DNA from: Streptomyces calvus | GTDB taxonomy: Bacteria > Actinomycetota > Actinomycetes > Streptomycetales > Streptomycetaceae | Assembly (NCBI RefSeq): GCF_006782915.1 | Contig: NZ_VCNP01000056.1 | Location: 1 to 64,000, forward strand | Direction of reading: 5' to 3' | DNA: 64,000 nt | Shown here: in pieces, positions 59,409-64,000 of the stretch | How the letters are laid out: every line of letters starts with the position of its first letter | Numbering within the stretch: position 1 is the first letter of the stretch | Position numbers and translations under genes: made by a program | Notes under the pieces: generated by a model | Told to the model about the DNA's origin: nothing | Seen by the model: only the letters and a program-made list of their open reading frames with translations | Databases searched by the model: none

Positions 59409-59593
59409 GGTCTGTCGTTTGGATCAGGTCGGCTGGGAGACGCAGCGCTTCTCAGCCCACCAGAGCGGGGCGTGGTGCGTGCAGTTGCAAGGCGGAGGAG
59501 GGCGGCTACGCGGAGCGTCGACAACCGACGACAACGCAGCAGATGTGCGTGCCACGCCCCGCGAAACCGACATGATCCAAACGACAGACCCTA
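59406..59593 (+). mobile_element. 188-bp MITE-like palindromic element, copy 2
   Basis: Perfect 21-bp terminal inverted repeats (59406-59426 and 59573-59593), built on TAGGGTCTGTCG, extend to 27 bp with one mismatch. TA at both ends may be a TA target duplication. The interior has a second inverted repeat, GCGGGGCGTGG and CCACGCCCCGC. It matches copy 1 at 19087-19274 over its full length in inverse orientation and encodes no transposase. It lies between convergent MFS and acyltransferase genes. Confidence 0.85.
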
Positions 59594-59676
59594 GCCGTCG
59601 ACGGGGCGCCGGGAACCGCGCGACCGGCCACGACCCGCCCGCACCCGCAGCGCCACCCCAGGTCGGCGCCCGCCGT

Positions 59677-60411
59677 CTACGCCGCCTTCGCCTTGCTGGC
59701 GTACATGTCGACGTACTCCTGCCCGGACAGCCGCATCACCTCGGCCATCACCGAGTCGGTGACCGCCCGCAGCACATAGCGGTCACGGTCCATGCCGTCG
59801 TAGCGGGAGAACTCCATCGCCTCGCCGAAGCGGACCGTGACCTTGCCCGGCCGGGGCAGACCCGCACCGCCCGGCTGCAGCTTGTCCGTGCCGATCATGG
59901 CGAACGGCACCACGGGCGCGCCGGTCATCAGCGTGAGTCGGGCGATGCCCGTACGGCCCCGGTACAGACGGCCGTCGGGGGAGCGGGTGCCCTCCGGGTA
60001 GATGCCGAAGACCTTGCCCTCCTCCAGCACCCGGCGCCCGGTCATCAGCGCCGCCACCCCGCCCCGGCCGCCGTCGCGGTCCACCGGGATCATGCCGACA
60101 CCGGTGAAGAACCACGCCATCAGCCGGCCCTTGAGGCCCTTGCCGGTGACGTACTCGTCCTTGCCGATGAAGAAGACCTGACGGTCGCAGACGAGCGGGA
60201 GGATCATCGAGTCGATGAACGTCAGGTGGTTGCCGGCCAGGATGACCGGACCGTCGCCCGGGATGCGCTCCGCGCCCTCGACCTGTGGGCGGAACATCAG
60301 GCGCATGATCGGTCCGAGCACTGCCTTGATGAGCGCGAAGCGGGACAACGGGCCCTCCGGTACGAAGCGGACGTCGGTGAATGCCGTATGAGTCTGTGCA
60401 GGTGAGGACAT
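59677..60411 (-). CDS. 1-acyl-sn-glycerol-3-phosphate acyltransferase (PlsC-like)
   Basis: A 244-residue membrane-associated acyltransferase with the HxxxxD motif NHLTFIDSM near residue 62 and EGTRSPDGRLYRG near 140. It adds a fatty acyl chain to lysophosphatidate or a related lipid. The ATG at 60411 lacks a strong ribosome site. Confidence 0.9.
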   Translation of the reverse strand: MSSPAQTHTAFTDVRFVPEGPLSRFALIKAVLGPIMRLMFRPQVEGAERIPGDGPVILAGNHLTFIDSMILPLVCDRQVFFIGKDEYVTGKGLKGRLMAWFFTGVGMIPVDRDGGRGGVAALMTGRRVLEEGKVFGIYPEGTRSPDGRLYRGRTGIARLTLMTGAPVVPFAMIGTDKLQPGGAGLPRPGKVTVRFGEAMEFSRYDGMDRDRYVLRAVTDSVMAEVMRLSGQEYVDMYASKAKAA

Positions 60412-60774
60412 TACTCGCGGGCCGGGGTGTTGCGCACATCGGGCTCGTGGGAGTTCACCGGTGTCTTACGCACTCGTGACGTGGTGTCCTCCGCCGCGAC
60501 GTGCGCGCCACCCGCGCGCAACAGGGCCGTCACCCGGCGGCGCGGCCCGCCCGGATCCCCACACCCCGACGGGTCCCCCCGGTCGGCCGACCCAATCGGA
60601 CGAGCCGTCACATCCCGGAAGCAATACGACGGACGCCCACCGCGGGTACGTCATCCGCACGAGGGGGGTACGACACCCAACATCACCCGTGTGTTCGGCC
60701 CGGGGTCTCCCGCCGGTCATCCACGCGCACCTACGATCGGCCCGCACCGAACGAGGCGACAGCAGGAGGCGCTC
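60412..60774. other. Divergent intergenic region, acyltransferase and phosphodiesterase
   Basis: 363 bp with no credible gene. GTTCACC at 60453-60459 matches a PHO-box repeat unit, but the adjoining 11-nt unit is poor, so PhoP control of the phosphodiesterase is only a possibility. GGTACG words recur at 60645 and 60666. Confidence 0.4.
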
Positions 60775-61944
60775 ATGGCAACGCGGGAGTCGAACGAACA
60801 GACGGGCGGAACCCGACGGCGGGCCCTCCTCGGCGCGGCGGTGCTCGGCGCCTCCGGAACGGTCCTCGCACTGGGCGGCACGGCGGCCGCCGCCGACACC
60901 CGTCGCGGCGGCGGCAAGGGGCTGAAGGGCCTGCCCGTCCCGACGATCATCGGCCACCGCGGCGCCAGCGGCTACCGGCCCGAGCACACCCTCGCCGCCT
61001 ACCAGCTCGCCCTCGACATGGGCGCCGACATCGTCGAGGCCGGCGACCTGGTGCCCACCAAGGACGGTCACCTCGTCTGCCGGCACGAGCCGGAGATCGG
61101 CGGCACCACGGACGTCGCCGACCACCCGGAGTTCGCCGACCGCAAGCGCACCAAGCAGCTCGACGGCGTCGCCACCACCGGCTGGTTCACCGAGGACTTC
61201 ACCCTCGCCGAGCTGAAGACGCTCCGCGCCACCGAACGCATCCCGGCCAACCGCCCGCACAACACCCTCTACGACGGCCGCTGGGAGATCCCCACCTTCG
61301 AGGAGGTGCTGCGCTGGCAGGACGAGCAGACCCGCAAGCGCGGCAAGCAGGTCTGGATCTACCCCGAGCTGAAGCGCCCCACCTACTTCCGCAAGCTGGG
61401 CCTGGGCACCGAGGAGCGGCTCGCCGCGCTGCTGCGCAGGCACGGCAAGGACAAGAAGCACTCGCCGGTCGTCATCCAGTCCTTCGAGCCCATCAGCATC
61501 CAGCGGATGAACAAGCTCGTCGGCAACCCGCTCGCCGTCCTGCTCTCCGGCGCCGACACCCGCCCCTGGGACTTCGTCGAGACCGGCGACCCGCGCACCA
61601 CCGCAGACCTCATCACCCCCGAGGGCCTGAAGGAGATCGCCTCCTACGCCGACGGCATCGGCCCGACCCTCGACCTGGTCATCCCGCGGGACTCCGCCGG
61701 CCGGCTCACCGAGCCCACCACCCTGGTCCGCGACGCGCACCGGGCGGGTCTCATCCTGCACCCCTACACGCTGCGCAACGAGAACCCCTTCCTGCCCGCC
61801 GACTTCCGCAAGGGCACCGACCCCGACGCCTACGGCGACGTCTTCGGCGCCTACCGCGCCTACTTCGCCACCGGCATCGACGGCGTCTTCACCGACCACC
61901 CGGACACCGGACTGCTGGCCCGCGAGGACTTCGTCAACGGCTGA
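60775..61944 (+). CDS. Secreted glycerophosphodiester phosphodiesterase
   Basis: A 389-residue exported enzyme that splits glycerophosphodiesters to glycerol-3-phosphate and alcohols, for phosphate or carbon supply. A twin-arginine-type signal (TRRRALLGAAVLGASG) ends near residue 40. The barrel has the catalytic HRGASGYRPEHT near 60 and the metal ligands in IVEAGDLVPTKDG, followed by HEPEIGGTTDV. In the ligand segment two residues (AG) lie between E and D where one is usual. GGAGGCGC precedes the ATG. Confidence 0.9.
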   Translation: MATRESNEQTGGTRRRALLGAAVLGASGTVLALGGTAAAADTRRGGGKGLKGLPVPTIIGHRGASGYRPEHTLAAYQLALDMGADIVEAGDLVPTKDGHLVCRHEPEIGGTTDVADHPEFADRKRTKQLDGVATTGWFTEDFTLAELKTLRATERIPANRPHNTLYDGRWEIPTFEEVLRWQDEQTRKRGKQVWIYPELKRPTYFRKLGLGTEERLAALLRRHGKDKKHSPVVIQSFEPISIQRMNKLVGNPLAVLLSGADTRPWDFVETGDPRTTADLITPEGLKEIASYADGIGPTLDLVIPRDSAGRLTEPTTLVRDAHRAGLILHPYTLRNENPFLPADFRKGTDPDAYGDVFGAYRAYFATGIDGVFTDHPDTGLLAREDFVNG

Positions 61945-62021
61945 CACCGCCCGCCACCGGTCGGGGTGAACCACGGGCCGTCCCGGGCAACCGCGCCCGG
62001 GGCGGCCGAGTCGTTGCCCGT

Positions 62022-62552
62022 ATGACACACCTGCCGGCCACGGCGTACGAACTGGTCCTGTCCCTGCGCCCGCTGCTGGGCGCGGAGGCCGCCGCCGAGG
62101 CGCCCGGCTGCGGCGCCGAACCCGGCGACCTCGAACAGGCCGTCTGGCTGCGCCTCCTGGAACGCCTGCACACCGACGGCCCGCCGGCCGACCCGCCGGA
62201 CTGGCTGCGCCGGGCCGTCCGCGCGGAGGCCCGCCGCCTCGGCCGCACCGCCCGCCGCGAGATCGCCTCGTCCGGCGAACCCGGCGAACCCGGCGAACCC
62301 GTCGACGGGGGCCGGCACGACCCCGAACGCCTCGCGCTCGCCGCCGACCGCCGCCGCGGCCTGCTGGACGCCGTGCGGCGCCTGCCCGGCCGCTGCCCCC
62401 GGCTGATGACCGCGCTGCTGTCCCCGCGTGATGCGACATACCGGGAAATCGCGGGGGAGTTGGGTATCTCACAGGGCAGTCTCGGCCCGGAACGTTCCAG
62501 ATGCCTGGGTTGTCTGCGGCGTTTGCTCACACCGGAGGTTGCGGCGCGCTGA
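62022..62552 (+). CDS. Sigma-factor-like DNA-binding protein
   Basis: A 176-residue protein with a C-terminal sigma-70 region 4-type helix-turn-helix (YREIAGELGISQGSLGPERS, about residues 139-158) and an N-terminal part resembling a shortened region 2 (EPGDLEQAVWLRLLERLHTD). Core-binding and minus-10 recognition parts look poor, so it may be an atypical ECF factor or a plain regulator. A GEPGEPGEP run marks the linker. No anti-sigma gene is adjacent. Confidence 0.65.
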   Translation: MTHLPATAYELVLSLRPLLGAEAAAEAPGCGAEPGDLEQAVWLRLLERLHTDGPPADPPDWLRRAVRAEARRLGRTARREIASSGEPGEPGEPVDGGRHDPERLALAADRRRGLLDAVRRLPGRCPRLMTALLSPRDATYREIAGELGISQGSLGPERSRCLGCLRRLLTPEVAAR

Positions 62553-62609
62553 GGACGGGGATAGGAGTGGGGGACGACAGGTGATCAGGTGAGCGGGAGG
62601 CATGCGCAC

Positions 62610-63107
62610 ATGGGCATGAGTGTGACCATCTCTGCGGCGGCCGAGCAGGACGCGGAGCAGATCTTCAGGTTGCAGTACCTGTGCTTCCAGAGCGAAGCGG
62701 CCCTCTACGGCAACTACCGCATCGACCCGCTCGTCCAGACCCTCGACTCGGTCCGCGAGGAGGTCGCCGCCGACTGCGTGTTCGTCGCCCGCCTCGGCGA
62801 CGAGATCGTCGGCTCGGTGCACGGCAGGATCACCGAGGACGGCGCCGCCGCGATCGGCAAGCTCTGCGTCCACCCCCGGCTCCAGGGACACGGCATCGGC
62901 GCGCGGCTGCTCGCGGCCGCCGAAGCGTCCCTCGCCGGCGAGCGCGGCGCCAGGACGTTCCGGCTGCACGCCGGCCACCGCAGCGAGAGCAACCTCAGCC
63001 TGTACAGCAAGGTCGGCTACCAGCGGGTGGGCACGTCCCAGGGCGCGGACGGCGTACCCATGATCGTCCTGGAGAAGCGGGCGGAGAACTACGCGACGAC
63101 CGCCTGA
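62610..63107 (+). CDS. GNAT-family N-acetyltransferase
   Basis: A 165-residue GNAT protein with the acetyl-CoA loop LQGHGIGARLLAAAE near residue 95 and SNLSLYSKVGYQRVG near 135. Substrate unknown. The ATG at 62610 follows GGGAGG by 9 nt; an ATG at 62616 is also possible. Confidence 0.85.
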   Translation: MGMSVTISAAAEQDAEQIFRLQYLCFQSEAALYGNYRIDPLVQTLDSVREEVAADCVFVARLGDEIVGSVHGRITEDGAAAIGKLCVHPRLQGHGIGARLLAAAEASLAGERGARTFRLHAGHRSESNLSLYSKVGYQRVGTSQGADGVPMIVLEKRAENYATTA

Positions 63108-63108
63108 G

Positions 63109-63537
63109 TCAGGCGGCCGACGGCCGCGGCCGCGCCCTGCGCAGCCAGTACACGGCGGTCAGCGGCAGCAGCACCGGAATGAAGAGGTACCCCATCCCGT
63201 AGTCCGACCACACGGTCGCGTCCGGGAAGGCGGACGGATCCACCAGCGTCCAGGTGCCGACGGTCAGGACGCCCACCAGCTCGGCGGCGCAGCACACCAG
63301 CGCCGCCCTGCGGGCCGTCTCACCGCCGCGGACCAGGGTGTAGGTGATGAAGCCGTAGACCACGCCGGCCAGCGCCGACAGCGTGTAGGCGAGCGGCGCC
63401 CGGTCGAACTCGGTGGCGATCTGGTACGCGGAACGCGACACGGCACCGACGACCATCACCCCGTACAGCCACACCAGCAGCAGTCCGGGCCCGCCGATCA
63501 GCCGGGTCCGGTCCGGCTTCTCCCGCGCCGTGGCCAC
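63109..63537 (-). CDS. Small membrane protein, four helices
   Basis: A 142-residue protein with about four helices (LLLVWLYGVMVVGAVS first, YLFIPVLLPLTAVYWL last) and a basic C terminus. It is not assignable to a characterised family. The GTG start lies 1 bp after the stop of the upstream membrane protein gene, so they form an operon. The end is 1 bp from the convergent GNAT gene. Confidence 0.72.
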   Translation of the reverse strand: MATAREKPDRTRLIGGPGLLLVWLYGVMVVGAVSRSAYQIATEFDRAPLAYTLSALAGVVYGFITYTLVRGGETARRAALVCCAAELVGVLTVGTWTLVDPSAFPDATVWSDYGMGYLFIPVLLPLTAVYWLRRARPRPSAA

Positions 63538-63538
63538 C

Positions 63539-63898
63539 TCAGCCTCCCCAGATGTCGTAGAGGCGCACCTCGAGCACGGCCAGCACGACCCCGCTCGCGG
63601 CGACCGTCACCGATCCCCAGCGGGTGCGCTCGCCCAGCGACAGGAAGCCGGCCGCCGGCACGCACGCGAACGCGCCGAGCAGATACGCCACGAAGATCGT
63701 CGTGCCCTGCGCCGGGTCCTCGCCCCGGGCCAGCTGCACGATCCCGACGACCAGCTGCACCAGCGCCAGCAGCGTCACCACGGCCATGCCGATGAAGTGC
63801 CAGTCCTTCGTCGGCTGGTCACGGTAGGCCGCCCACCCGCACCAGGCGCCGAGCAGCAGCGCGGCGACACCGGTCACCACCGTCAGGACATCAAGCAT
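63539..63898 (-). CDS. Small membrane protein, four helices
   Basis: A 119-residue protein with about four helices (VVTGVAALLLGAWCGWAAY, MAVVTLLALVQLVVGIVQLA). Function unknown; first gene of a two-gene operon. It appears leaderless: TAAGGT lies 7 nt before the ATG. Confidence 0.75.
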   Translation of the reverse strand: MLDVLTVVTGVAALLLGAWCGWAAYRDQPTKDWHFIGMAVVTLLALVQLVVGIVQLARGEDPAQGTTIFVAYLLGAFACVPAAGFLSLGERTRWGSVTVAASGVVLAVLEVRLYDIWGG

Positions 63899-63905
63899 GG
63901 CAGCG

Positions 63906-63911
63906 ACCTTA
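63906..63911 (-). promoter_or_regulatory. Minus-10 box for small membrane protein operon
   Basis: On the minus strand TAAGGT, with TAATAAGGT context, precedes the ATG at 63898 by 7 nt. No gene is visible in the remaining 63912-64000. Confidence 0.4.
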
Positions 63912-64000
63912 TTACGACGGAAAAGCCCCGTTGCCCCCGCCCCCGGACCAGGCGCCCGATGGTCCCGGCCGGGGCGTCCGGTGGTCCCGGTCGGGGGCGC

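Noticed and set aside
60453..60470. PHO box before the phosphodiesterase
   Set aside because: Only one 7-nt unit matches GTTCACC; a functional box needs at least two adjoining 11-nt units.

Overview
The window is high-GC DNA with strong G/C bias at third codon positions, GTG starts, many ATGA, GTGA or TGATG gene junctions, purine-rich Shine-Dalgarno sites and a twin-arginine lipoprotein-free secretome typical of Streptomyces. Gene content and order (glutamine-synthetase-like glnA4 cluster, infC-rpmI-rplT, pheST, argCJBDR) match the conserved chromosomal core of that genus. No tRNA, rRNA, CRISPR array, phage or plasmid genes were seen.

Layout. 0.4-3.8 kb: a XRE/cupin regulator overlapping a metal/cobalamin-type binding protein, a TDT-family exporter and its divergent LysR regulator. 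3.8-10.5 kb: a probable ethanolamine gamma-glutamylation cluster, with amidohydrolase, permease and GntR/FCD regulator on the minus strand and GlnA4-type synthetase, aldehyde dehydrogenase and SDR on the plus strand. Together these could import ethanolamine, glutamylate it, oxidise it twice and split the product to glutamate and glycine. 10.5-14 kb: a DUF2510 protein, an IS481-family element with a broken transposase, and a PLP alanine-racemase-fold enzyme. 14.2-19.6 kb: a proline-rich repeat protein overlapping a mycosin protease, a class A beta-lactamase-like protein, SseB and DUF1844. 20-27.7 kb: translation genes infC-rpmI-rplT, a SpoU rRNA methyltransferase, a PAS histidine kinase and pheST. 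27.9-37.9 kb: phosphatase, NsdA-like regulator, NUDIX, 3-hydroxyacyl-CoA dehydrogenase, glycosidase-like protein, DUF1918, an interlocked EamA/MocR pair, GNAT, a pseudo-phosphatase and DUF6314. 38-43.6 kb: secreted GH51 arabinofuranosidase, DoxX, MFS and LysR. 43.7-48.6 kb: argCJBDR behind ARG boxes. 48.8-52.9 kb: a flavinyl-transfer electron-transport operon (ferric-reductase-like protein, double FMN-binding protein, ApbE) and a PPOx protein. 53.3-56 kb: argG-argH behind a second ARG box. 56.2-64 kb: aldo/keto reductase, TetR-MFS pair, acyltransferase, glycerophosphodiesterase, sigma-like protein, GNAT and two small membrane proteins.

The most unusual structural signals are non-coding. Two 188-bp palindromic MITE-like elements and the IS481 element all sit at the junction of convergent genes and all touch TAG stop codons. 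The EamA/MocR pair has start codons that share bases on opposite strands. A 31-codon reading frame exactly bridges argC and argJ with GTGA overlaps at both ends. The infC gene lacks a normal start codon and its leader carries an intrinsic-terminator-like hairpin with a competing upstream copy of one stem arm. At least ten genes have a TANNNT box 5-8 nt before the start codon and look leaderless. All assignments are by reading the sequence; no database search was run.
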